NCBI GenBank assembly: GCA_902459845.2
Contig: CABPSV020000291.1
Span: 4,954-19,936, forward strand
Source: Hepatocystis sp. ex Piliocolobus tephrosceles
Taxonomy: Eukaryota; Apicomplexa; Aconoidasida; Haemosporida; Plasmodiidae
Reading direction: 5' to 3'
DNA: 14,983 nucleotides
The notes under the pieces are model-generated. The model did no database searches. It was not told the DNA's origin and saw only the letters and a program-made list of their open reading frames with translations. Every line of letters starts with the position of its first letter. Position 1 is the first letter of the stretch. Shown here one piece after another: positions 1-8,442 of this stretch. Both the position numbers and the translations under genes were made by a program.

Positions 1-1007
1 TCAACATTTGTGTCAATTAGGTCAAGAAAATAAACAAGTGTATCATTATTCTTATTACAACTACTATTTGTATGGATATTCACGTTTTCCCTATCCCTTA
101 ACTTAGGATAAATTGAATTTACATATTTTTTATTCGATTTATTATGCAAATAATATAAAACCAAACCAGATATATAATTGTTATCATTCAGTGTGCTCAT
201 GTCATTATATATAGAAGCATGTAAGTGATCAGGGACAGGAATACTAATAATTGTAGATAAAAATTTTACTATCTCATTTATTTTAGTTTCATTTTTATTT
301 GTTTTCCTTACCCATAAATAATAGATATTTAAAATTTGAGCTGATAAAATAGAAACTTTAATATTAAAACTCCAAATAAGAATCAACAGATGTTCCAATG
401 ATTTGTATTTCGTTTTTCTTAAACAATTGTCTAATAAGAGGTAAGTAAATCTTAGCACTTGCTCAATTAGAAAATCTGATGGGATAAAATCAGGTTCGCT
501 TGTTTGATTTTCTGCTGTATTTTCATTGTCTCCATTTTTTTTACTACTACTGCTGTTGCTGCTCTCGGTGACAGTAACACTAGTAATAGCAGCAGCAAAA
601 GCAGCAGTAGTAGTAGTAGCAGTAGCAGTAGCAGAAGCAGCAGTCGAACTAGTACTGCTTCCACCACTATTACAATTCTTGTCATTTCCTTTTGAGCTAT
701 ACACAGTAGTATATCCCAACAACTCATTGATTTTATTTACGTCTTCCAAATTTGTTACACCGTTCAAATGTATTTTTAATTCATTATGTTCTATATATTT
801 ATAAAGTAAATCGTCAAATCTATTTAACACTGGTGCCCATGCAATCAAATCTGATTTAGGCCATATCCAATCAACAAACGGATATAAATGACCTAACAAA
901 CTATTATTGTCACATGTTGCTAATATATGGATAAAAAATTTTTCCTCCTCCCCAAGTTTGTTCAGCATTAATATAAAATTTTCATCTTTTGGAATTTGAA
1001 TTTTCAT
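1..1007 (-). CDS. HUWE1/Tom1-type HECT E3 ubiquitin ligase, N-terminal fragment (partial)
   Basis: The frame is open from an ATG at 1007 to the window edge (335 codons); the 3' part lies outside the window. An in-frame stop (1029-1031) lies just upstream and the ATG follows an A-run, so the start is well supported. Residues 47-65 (WIWPKSDLIAWAPVLNRFD) and residues 187-234, including KSLEHLLILIWSFNIKVSIL, resemble the two halves of the N-terminal DUF908 armadillo-like region of human HUWE1, where the equivalents are WNIGKCELYHWVDLLDRFD and YSSIEHLTTLLASSDMQV. A Ser/Thr/Ala low-complexity insert (about residues 114-157) separates the halves. Family members are very large scaffolds ending in a C-terminal HECT domain that transfers ubiquitin through a cysteine; that domain is not in this window. 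The family assignment rests on remembered HUWE1 sequence, so it is good but not certain. No intron is seen in this part. Confidence 0.82.
   Translation of the reverse strand, partial: MKIQIPKDENFILMLNKLGEEEKFFIHILATCDNNSLLGHLYPFVDWIWPKSDLIAWAPVLNRFDDLLYKYIEHNELKIHLNGVTNLEDVNKINELLGYTTVYSSKGNDKNCNSGGSSTSSTAASATATATTTTAAFAAAITSVTVTESSNSSSSKKNGDNENTAENQTSEPDFIPSDFLIEQVLRFTYLLLDNCLRKTKYKSLEHLLILIWSFNIKVSILSAQILNIYYLWVRKTNKNETKINEIVKFLSTIISIPVPDHLHASIYNDMSTLNDNNYISGLVLYYLHNKSNKKYVNSIYPKLRDRENVNIHTNSSCNKNNDTLVYFLDLIDTNV
537..668 (-). repeat. Ser/Thr/Ala-coding trinucleotide repeat inside the ligase gene
   Basis: On the plus strand this is a run of GCA, GTA and AGT triplets, markedly richer in G and C than its surroundings. 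On the coding strand it gives alternating Ser, Thr, Ala and Val residues (about 114-157). Length is a multiple of three and the frame stays open on both sides, as expected for an expandable triplet tract inserted into a loop of the folded domain. Confidence 0.75.
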
Positions 1008-2352
1008 TTTTTTTTTTTTTACGATATGTTAAGTGAGTTGTGCATATTCCTGCATATGTACATATATATATATATATATACATACATACACAAAAAATAC
1101 GTATAAACAATGTCAAAAATAAACAGAATTTGATAAAAAAAAAAAAAAAAAAAAAAAAAATGTATTCGCAACTATCGCAAATACTTCACATATATTAAAA
1201 ATTAATGCATATATATATATATATATATATATAACTAAAATTAAGAATATACTATAAAACGTAGTATATAACTTACAATTTATGTAAATATACACATGCA
1301 TACATGTTTAACAATGAAAAGCTATTATGCTAAAATTCTTGTCAAATAAAAATAATTTGAAAATATATAAATTTATTATTCAAGAATAAAAAATTATATA
1401 AGCTACTTTATATCCAAGTGTTTAAAAAGATGCATATAATTTTAATTTACTATTCAATGCAAAAATGTGTTTGTTATGTATATGCATGAATGTATGAGTG
1501 TGGGTATGAATGTGAGTGTATAAGTGTGAGTGTATGAGTGTGAATGTATGTGTATACATGCATATATGTATGTGGTATGTATGTATATGTACATATGTAG
1601 GCATAAAAAGTGATGAGTACACACGTATATCCATATAGTTATACATGCATTATATTTTTATTTTATTACCGAAAAGCAAAATTAAATTCAAATATATACA
1701 TGTACATATATATATATATATACACGTTTGTATATTTAAAAGTATAAATGAAAAAAAAGGTAATGCTTTTGTTTTTAAAAAAAACAGTATTTTCATAAAT
1801 TTGTTTACTTTTTTCCTTACAGGAATGAATGGAACGAAACTTACAATTTTACTATTTTTAATTTAATTTTTTTTTTTTTTTTTTAATTTTGTATAAAAAT
1901 GAGTATAAATAAAAAAAAAAAAATATATATATATATATATGAATATATAAGTTATGATTATGCAAGTATATGGATATGTAAGTATGTAAATATTTAAATA
2001 AATGAATGAATAAATAAATATATAAATAAATAAATAAATATTTAAATAAATAAAGCAATATTTAAATAAATAAATAAATGAATATTTAAATAAATATGTA
2101 AATGCATAAATATATGAACATTTATAGTTTAAAATGTATCCACATAAATATGTGAGTATGAACAAGAAGCTTAACTTTGTTTTGGGGTTTTTTCTTTAAT
2201 GTTTTGGGATTAAAAAAAAAAAAAAAAAAAGTATTTTTACGTTTTGTTTTTAGCATTTTACAAAAAATATTTTTACTTTCAGTTTTTAATAATGTTAATT
2301 TTTATTTTACTTTTTTTTCATTATGTTATGTTATTTTATTATTTAATTAAAC

Positions 2353-2354
<2 letters not shown>

Positions 2355-2429
<75 letters not shown>
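2355..2429. repeat. 75-base poly(T) tract
   Basis: An uninterrupted run of T lies in the non-coding gap about 1.35 kb upstream of the ligase start codon. Tracts this long are typical of Plasmodium intergenic DNA and their exact length is prone to sequencing error. Confidence 0.9.
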
Positions 2430-2430
<1 letters not shown>

Positions 2431-3434
2431 TTGCTATGACAAATTAAGTAGAACAAAGTTAACAAAAGAGAAAAAAAAAAAAAAATAAAATAAAAAAAAA
2501 AATATGCATATGTATTTTTAAATATGTGTTTCTTTTTTTATATATCCAATAAAATATATACATATATGTATATATATTATATTCACGCGTACGTTAACTT
2601 GTTCAGTTGTTCCATGAGGATGCATAAAGCAGGTTAAATTGTACGTTTTTTTTACTACATCTAAATATATGACATATAAAATAAATTATTATTATTTAAA
2701 AGATGCTCAAAAAAATATAAATATATATATATATATATATACCTAGGTACATGTATTGGCTACAACTATATTTTACTTGTGATAAAGTATTTTTGTATTT
2801 GACATTGTACTTTTCACTTTAGCTTTTTTTTTCTCCCCCGCTACATATAATATACCCATACCATACCCACCCACACGTGGCAACATTAAGCATAAACGCA
2901 GGTATATTTATTGTAGAAAAAAAAATCAACAAATGTTGCATGTAAATATTACAGGACTAAAAAAGAGTTTAGATAATTTTATATTAAAGTTTCATAACAT
3001 TTTTAAGTTTCATAACATTTAGAAATTTTTTTTCTTTTTAAATAAGTATAAATATGTTTGAAAAATATATTTTTTCGCAATATGATATAAAAAAAAAAAA
3101 AAAAAAAAAGGTTAAATATACAACATAGTTTTATTTTTTTTTTTTTTTTTGAAGCACATATTCAAACACTTATACATTCACAAAAAATATAGCAATTTCA
3201 AAAACATTATTAAAAAAGTAAAATAAAGTAGCTAGATTGTTATAAAAAAATAAATGGGTACACTTGGAATTTTTTTTTTTTTTTTTAATGGGACCTTATG
3301 ATATAGTTATATTGTATAAAAAAATAAATAAAAATAAGCTTATTCATCTGCAACTTCCCTCCGCCAGTACATATAATTCATATATTCACCCCAGTGTTGT
3401 ATATATATACTCAAAGATGTAACATATTTGTATG

Positions 3435-3465
<31 letters not shown>

Positions 3466-4010
3466 CGCACTTGACTATGTTTAATCATATTAGTAAAAAT
3501 AAATACGTCCATAAATAAGTAAATAAATATATATATGCGTGTGTGCACATATTTACATATTGGTGGACGTTCAATATAAAAATGTCAATTGTCACCTATC
3601 AGTCTATCTAGTCACATATCTATATACTACATACCTACCTATCTATCTATTTTTTTTGTTTTTTTTATAAAATGTTTGAAAATATAATTCATTTTTGCTC
3701 TTTTTTTTTCCCAGCATTTGTTTCGTTTCGTCTCATTTCGGGAAAATAGTCAAACATGTTAACAGTTGTTTCTTACAAGTTATTACATAAGTGAAAAAAA
3801 AAAGTATAAAGTTAGTGTACATTCATGTACATATATATATGTAAAAAAAAGAAAAAAAAAAAAAAAAGCAGGTGTGTATGCATAAGCAATACATATAAGG
3901 CTCATTCATTTCTTCTTATTAAATAATTTACAAACCACTGTCTTAGACTTATTTATAAATTAAATTTTGATACGATCATAATTAATATACATTTTAATAT
4001 GTAAAAATAC

Positions 4011-4043
<33 letters not shown>

Positions 4044-4145
4044 AAAAAATAAACTTATAATTTATCATTTTTTTTAAAAATCATTATAACGTAAAACAAA
4101 ATTATCAAAAAAAACAAAAAAAAAAACAAAAAAAAACTAAAAGAA

Positions 4146-4282
4146 AGCTAAAAAAAAGCTAAAAAAAAGCTAAAAAAAGCTAAAAAAAAGCTAAAAAAAG
4201 CTAAAAAAAGCTAAAAAAAGCTAAAAAAAAAACTAAATCAAAACTAAAACAAAACTAAAACAAAACTAAAACAAAACTAAAA
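4146..4282. repeat. Minisatellite: AGCT plus A-run unit, passing into an A4CTA4C unit
   Basis: The first block (about 4146-4229) has seven copies of AGCT separated by runs of A, with a unit of about 9-12 bases. It passes directly into a second block (about 4231-4282) in which CTAAAAC-type units of 11 bases repeat. It lies about 240 bases beyond the stop codon of the minus-strand hydrolase gene, in its presumed 3' untranslated or downstream region. Confidence 0.85.
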
Positions 4283-4521
4283 AATGTATAGAATAGGTGT
4301 AAAACGATATAATATGGTAGTATGATAATAACATGATTTACACCACACCTTAAATTTTTTTTCCCCCCACACTTACCTCCAATTTAATTATATACATATA
4401 CATATATAGAAATTGCTGTTCTATGCTAACTCAGCAACAACAGGTATAAATAAAAAAAAAAAAAAAAAAAATTTTGTCAAGTGGCATTTTTTTACAAATC
4501 AGCATTTTGATGCACTTATGT

Positions 4522-6516
4522 TCATGATGAAGGGAATAAATGATTATATAATTTCAAATCCGAATTATTTGGAATAAGAAAAAAGTTAAGGGCACAATAA
4601 TTAATTTCATTATTTTTTTCTGTTATAACTAAATGGGAAGCATGTTTAAATATAATCAAATGGCAATTAGTAAAGAATTTACTAGTATTTTTAAATACTT
4701 CAACATTACATATAGTATCTTTTTCCCCACCTAGAATAAGTACAGGTATGTTATGAATACCTACTTCTTTAAATATGTTATGTGCACTCCACATTTTTAA
4801 ATTGTTAATACATCCTAAAAGAGAATGAGTAATATTTTTTTTTACTAAAACTTGCCACATAATTCTATTATAAAAATAATCAGTATTATCTTGTGTAGGG
4901 TCATCATTTTTTTTTTTTTTTTTTGAAATAAAATATGGTACAGCAATAAAAGAAGATAAATTGATTAAACAAGGAAATACTTTTATTATTTTTACTAAAA
5001 ATGGTTTTTTTTCTAACACTCCAACAGGAGATATTAAAAGAATTTTTTTTACTTGATTTATATATTTTTTAGCAAAGCTCGTTGCAATAACACATCCCAT
5101 AGAAAAACCAATTAAATAAAATTGTTTATCCATCAAATTGAGATAAGTTAATAATTCTTCTGTTTGAGAAATAAAAAAATCTAAACAGTAAGTTTTTTTT
5201 TTATGATTATATTTTGGACAAGCAGACAAACCATGCCCATATAAATCAAAATTAAGAACTAAAAATTTATATTTTATTAGCATTTTTTGTATATTAAAAA
5301 ATGTTACATTAGTCCCATTCAAACCATGAAAAGTAATAACTAAAACCCCTTTTTTATTTCCTCTCAAATCATAATTTATAATCCCATATTTACCATAAAA
5401 TACATTTCTATAAACAAATGGGCATTGAATGTTTTTTTTTTTTAAATATTTAGGTACTTTATATATTATAAAATTTTGTTTATTTTGGGAAAATGTTCCA
5501 TACTCAGAATTTGACTTATTGTTCAAGGTGTTAATTGATTGATTAATCTGTTCATTTGTTAAATCATTTGTTGAATTATGAATCATGTTAGTATTTATTT
5601 TAGTAACATCATCAACGGGGAGTTCATTTTTCTCTACATTTTTTTTTTTCTTTCTAAACCTTATTAACTTTTTAAATTTCCATTTTTTTTTCTTTTTACT
5701 TTTTTTTTTATTTTCACATTGTTTATCATTCTTTAAAGATTGTTTATTTTTAACTTGTTCGTCAGACGTTAATAAACAAATATGATTGTTATTATTTTTG
5801 TTTATATGAACAGGTTGATCCGCGTCCTGTAAATTATTAAACATTTCGCTCACTGATTTACATATTATATGATTATTTATCTCATTTTCATTTATTTGTA
5901 TATTTATGTTTCTGACATTTTTTATATCATTAGTATAATTTATATTCTGTTCTGGACTTATTATACTTGTAAATACAGTTTTTATTTTTCTTTCGTCTTG
6001 AATTTTTTTTTTTTTTTTTTTATCTTGTAATGTATTTTCTGCGTTTCTTTCGTCTATGTTTTTTACCTTTTCATTTGGATTTTTTCCTTCTACATTTTTT
6101 CCTTCTACATTTTTTTCTTCTACATTTTTTTCTTCTATATTTTTTTCTTCTATATTTTTTTCTTCTATACTACTTTCGTTTTTTGTCTCTTCTTTTTTCT
6201 TTGTTGTTACCGTTTTGTGGCTATTTATTTTAGTCACTTTCACCAAGCTGGGTGAACAAAATGAGCTGTTTGTTGTTGTTTCAATTAACACGTTATTATC
6301 ACCCAAATCAACTTTATTATTTATATTATTTTTTACATTCCCCTTACTGGTTGATGATGTTAAATATTTTTTACTATTTTGTGGAATGTCTTCAATTTCT
6401 GTTAATTCCTCAGTTTGATTTTTATTGAGTTTTTTTGTAAGCTCGCCTGGTCGCTCACATTCGGTTCTTTCCTCGACTTTCTGTTCTCCCACTTGTTTTC
6501 CCTGTTCATTGTTCAT
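4522..6516 (-). CDS. Alpha/beta hydrolase (monoacylglycerol lipase/lysophospholipase-like), long disordered N-terminus
   Basis: This is a single-exon 664-residue protein. A stop codon sits two codons upstream of the ATG, so the start is firm unless there is an upstream exon. Residues 1-350 are low complexity: Asn/Lys/Glu-rich, with a pentapeptide repeat (121-145) and a polybasic stretch (269-292). Residues about 366-650 form an alpha/beta hydrolase fold: a strand ending in the oxyanion-type motif HGLNG (397-401), the nucleophile elbow GFSMG (470-474, Ser472), the acid in GGEKD (Asp600) and the base in ASHLV (His628). All three triad residues are present, so it should be an active serine hydrolase. 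A short KKKKK insert (532-536) falls in the cap region. The fold suits monoglyceride lipases, lysophospholipases and esterases; the substrate cannot be read from sequence. No signal peptide or membrane segment is seen. The divergent neighbour is the ASH2-like gene. Confidence 0.93.
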   Translation of the reverse strand: MNNEQGKQVGEQKVEERTECERPGELTKKLNKNQTEELTEIEDIPQNSKKYLTSSTSKGNVKNNINNKVDLGDNNVLIETTTNSSFCSPSLVKVTKINSHKTVTTKKKEETKNESSIEEKNIEEKNIEEKNVEEKNVEGKNVEGKNPNEKVKNIDERNAENTLQDKKKKKKIQDERKIKTVFTSIISPEQNINYTNDIKNVRNINIQINENEINNHIICKSVSEMFNNLQDADQPVHINKNNNNHICLLTSDEQVKNKQSLKNDKQCENKKKSKKKKKWKFKKLIRFRKKKKNVEKNELPVDDVTKINTNMIHNSTNDLTNEQINQSINTLNNKSNSEYGTFSQNKQNFIIYKVPKYLKKKNIQCPFVYRNVFYGKYGIINYDLRGNKKGVLVITFHGLNGTNVTFFNIQKMLIKYKFLVLNFDLYGHGLSACPKYNHKKKTYCLDFFISQTEELLTYLNLMDKQFYLIGFSMGCVIATSFAKKYINQVKKILLISPVGVLEKKPFLVKIIKVFPCLINLSSFIAVPYFISKKKKKNDDPTQDNTDYFYNRIMWQVLVKKNITHSLLGCINNLKMWSAHNIFKEVGIHNIPVLILGGEKDTICNVEVFKNTSKFFTNCHLIIFKHASHLVITEKNNEINYCALNFFLIPNNSDLKLYNHLFPSS
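6082..6156 (-). repeat. Five-copy 15-bp coding repeat (pentapeptide N-I/V-E-E/G-K)
   Basis: Five in-frame copies encode NIEEK, NIEEK, NVEEK, NVEGK and NVEGK (residues 121-145 of the hydrolase), flanked by decayed copies (IEEK before, NPNEK after). The left-to-right drift from EEK to EGK suggests unequal expansion. It lies in the disordered N-terminal half and should be length-variable between isolates. Confidence 0.85.
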
Positions 6517-6695
6517 TGTTTAATTTCTCTTTTTATCACAATGCAAAATATGACCGCTTTCTTTATGATGATATAATTTGTTGTTATGTTTAATTTTTTT
6601 TTTTCAATTAACTTATAGCAATACTTGCTTTTTGTATTTTCTTTCATTAAATTTGTCTTACTTTTTTTCTTCCTTCACTGCTTTCAATAGCTCAT

Positions 6696-6696
<1 letters not shown>

Positions 6697-6743
<47 letters not shown>
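6697..6743. repeat. 47-base poly(T) tract
   Basis: An unbroken T run about 180 bases upstream of the hydrolase start codon, on the promoter side. On the gene's own strand it is poly(dA), the nucleosome-disfavouring type of element common upstream of Plasmodium genes. Confidence 0.88.
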
Positions 6744-6749
<6 letters not shown>

Positions 6750-7052
6750 CATGAGTGATTTGGAAGCTTATCTTTTATTAGTTTTTTTTTTTTTTTTTTA
6801 CGAGCTTATATTTACAAATATCTGTTATTAGTTTTAATTTTCTGTGACTTTTTTTTTTTAATTTTTACAGTATTGTAAATAAGTACACACTTAAAATATA
6901 CTTTTATAATTTTCATAAAACATAAATGTTACTATGTTTTGTATTAACAAATTACAGCAATAAACAAAAATAAATGGACTTACCCTGTTTTTAAGAAGCA
7001 AAAACAAAGAGGTTAAAAGCAAAATAGAAATAGTTACGGCTAGAAGGAACAG

Positions 7053-7140
<88 letters not shown>

Positions 7141-7230
7141 AGAAAGAAACAGAAAAAAAACAGAAAGAAACAGAAAAAAAACAGAAAGAAGCAGAAAAAA
7201 AACAGAAAAAACAGAAAAAAACAGAAAAAA
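7053..7230. repeat. 87-base poly(A) tract followed by ACAGAAA-type tandem repeat
   Basis: An uninterrupted A run (7053-7139) passes directly into short tandem units built from CAGAAAGAAA and CAGAAAAAAA (7140-7230). The bases just before the run include AACAGA, so the poly(A) tract looks like an expansion inside the same repeat family. It lies midway in the divergent promoter region. Confidence 0.9.
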
Positions 7231-7960
7231 CAAATTGTAATTACATAAACTTAAAAATAATTACATGCCCAATATGTTATACTCATAAGTATATATATAG
7301 GTTATACATATATCGGTGTTAATAATGGAAAATAAAAAATAATACATGTATGTGTATATACATATATATATATATATATATATAAATTATAGTTCGCAAA
7401 AATACTAGTAGTGAACAGAATAATCATTACGTGAAACTAAAAAAAATGCAACAAATTGAGCAAGGACAAATAGTAAAATAAAAAAAAGTCCAATAAAAAA
7501 ATCTTATTCCTCAATCATCGTAATAGTAAAATTATTTTATGAGCGTATAAAAAAAGAGTTCATATATATATATATGTATGTAGGTACACACATACTACAT
7601 TTTGAAAGCAAAAATATGTACAAATATAATACAACTTAAAAGAATTTTAAAAAACAAATTACCTAATTTGAGAGAGAGTTAAATTTTTTAATTTATTAAT
7701 ATGGTATAAATTAATAATTAAGTGCGAAATATTTATAATGTGCTTATTTGCATGATATAATAAGTCATGCGCATATATATAACAACATTTTCATATGATA
7801 TTACTAACAAACAGCAATTATGATTAATACGGAAAAAATATAACTGCGGTTTGTTAACACTACGACAAAAAAAAAAAAAATTAACAAATTAACGAAGTAT
7901 ACATATACGTATATTTCTATTTTTTTTTTTTTTTTTTTATTTTTTTTTTTTTTTTTATGG

Positions 7961-8126
7961 ATGCTTAATTTTTTGCTTATTTCTCGCATAAAACTTTACT
8001 TTTTTTTTAATGTTTTTCCATTTAATCACGAAATTTTATTTTACTTTGATAAAAATATTAAAAAAAAACTACTTTCTTATATAAAAACGTCAGACACTAG
8101 CTACATTAATTTGTGTTTACGTCAAT
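7961..8126 (+). other. Possible 5' exon (weak candidate)
   Basis: An ATG-led frame of 55 codons has codon use and residues (KIKLYFF-like start, then a Lys/Ser/Asp/Tyr mix) that look more like coding DNA than the surrounding repeats. It ends at a GTAAAA donor-like site (8127). It lies upstream of the proposed ASH2 exon on the same strand. However, joining this donor to the obvious acceptor at 8506 creates a stop at the junction, so as written it does not fit. It may belong to a leader exon, a separate short transcript, or be chance. Confidence 0.2.
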
Positions 8127-8155
8127 GTAAAAAACATATACATATTTAAGTGTTC

Positions 8156-8158
<3 letters not shown>

Positions 8159-8194
<36 letters not shown>
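8159..8194. repeat. TA dinucleotide microsatellite
   Basis: An uninterrupted TA run of about 36 bases, upstream of the ASH2-like gene. Nothing suggests function beyond low-complexity AT DNA. Confidence 0.85.
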
Positions 8195-8202
<8 letters not shown>

Positions 8203-8408
8203 CGCATAATATCTTAGTGTTTATTTTTTATATAATCAACAATATTGATAAAATAAGTAGAAAAAAAAAAAAAAATATATATATATACAATAATAAATAA
8301 TGAAGTATCTTTGCAAAGTGGAAGTAAAAAAAAATGTAGATATTTTTCAGTGATGTGACATATTAAAAAATATAATTAATAATTATTAAAAAAAAAAAAA
8401 ATACACCA

Positions 8409-8435
8409 TACTATACTATACTATACTATACTATG
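8409..8435. repeat. ACTAT pentanucleotide repeat
   Basis: Five perfect ACTAT-type units continue to the right as decayed copies (about to 8500) before the AACAG acceptor-like site at 8506. This decayed repeat supplies the first 21 codons of the ATG-led frame from 8443, which is one reason to doubt that ATG as the true start. Confidence 0.75.
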
Positions 8436-8442
8436 TTATACC

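Larger units (their letters stand above)
1008..4521. other. Long non-coding gap between two minus-strand genes
   Basis: This should contain the promoter and 5' leader of the ligase gene on its left side and the 3' untranslated region of the hydrolase gene on its right. The only open frames are Tyr/His/Ile/Phe/Lys strings made by microsatellites, with no family motif. It holds TA runs near 1063-1080, 1209-1233, 1921-1940 and 2721-2740, an AAATAAAT/ATTTAAAT-rich stretch (about 1985-2100), a 75-base T tract (2355-2429), shorter A/T homopolymers, a C-rich island (2835-2872) and a minisatellite (4146-4282). No conserved gene can be supported here. Confidence 0.7.
6517..8442. promoter_or_regulatory. 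Divergent upstream region shared by the hydrolase and ASH2-like genes
   Basis: About 1.9 kb separates the hydrolase start (minus) from the first proposed ASH2 exon (plus), so both promoters must lie here. No promoter element can be named from sequence. Contents: a 47-base T tract (6697-6743), an 87-base A tract (7053-7139) followed by an ACAGAAA repeat, TA runs (about 7361-7384 and 8159-8194) and short A/T homopolymers. The coding-like stretch 7961-8126 is discussed separately. Confidence 0.55.

Noticed and set aside
1422..1646. Tyr/His/Ile/Thr-rich frame as a small gene.
   Set aside because: It is a translation of a degenerate GTAT/GTGT microsatellite; no motif or start context supports it.
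1748..1866. Possible intron 1760-1822 (GTAATG to CCTTACAG) with a short coding exon on the plus strand.
   Set aside because: The only 63-base intron gives a peptide that stops after five codons, and no homology exists; donor-like sites also appear on the opposite strand, so it is probably chance.
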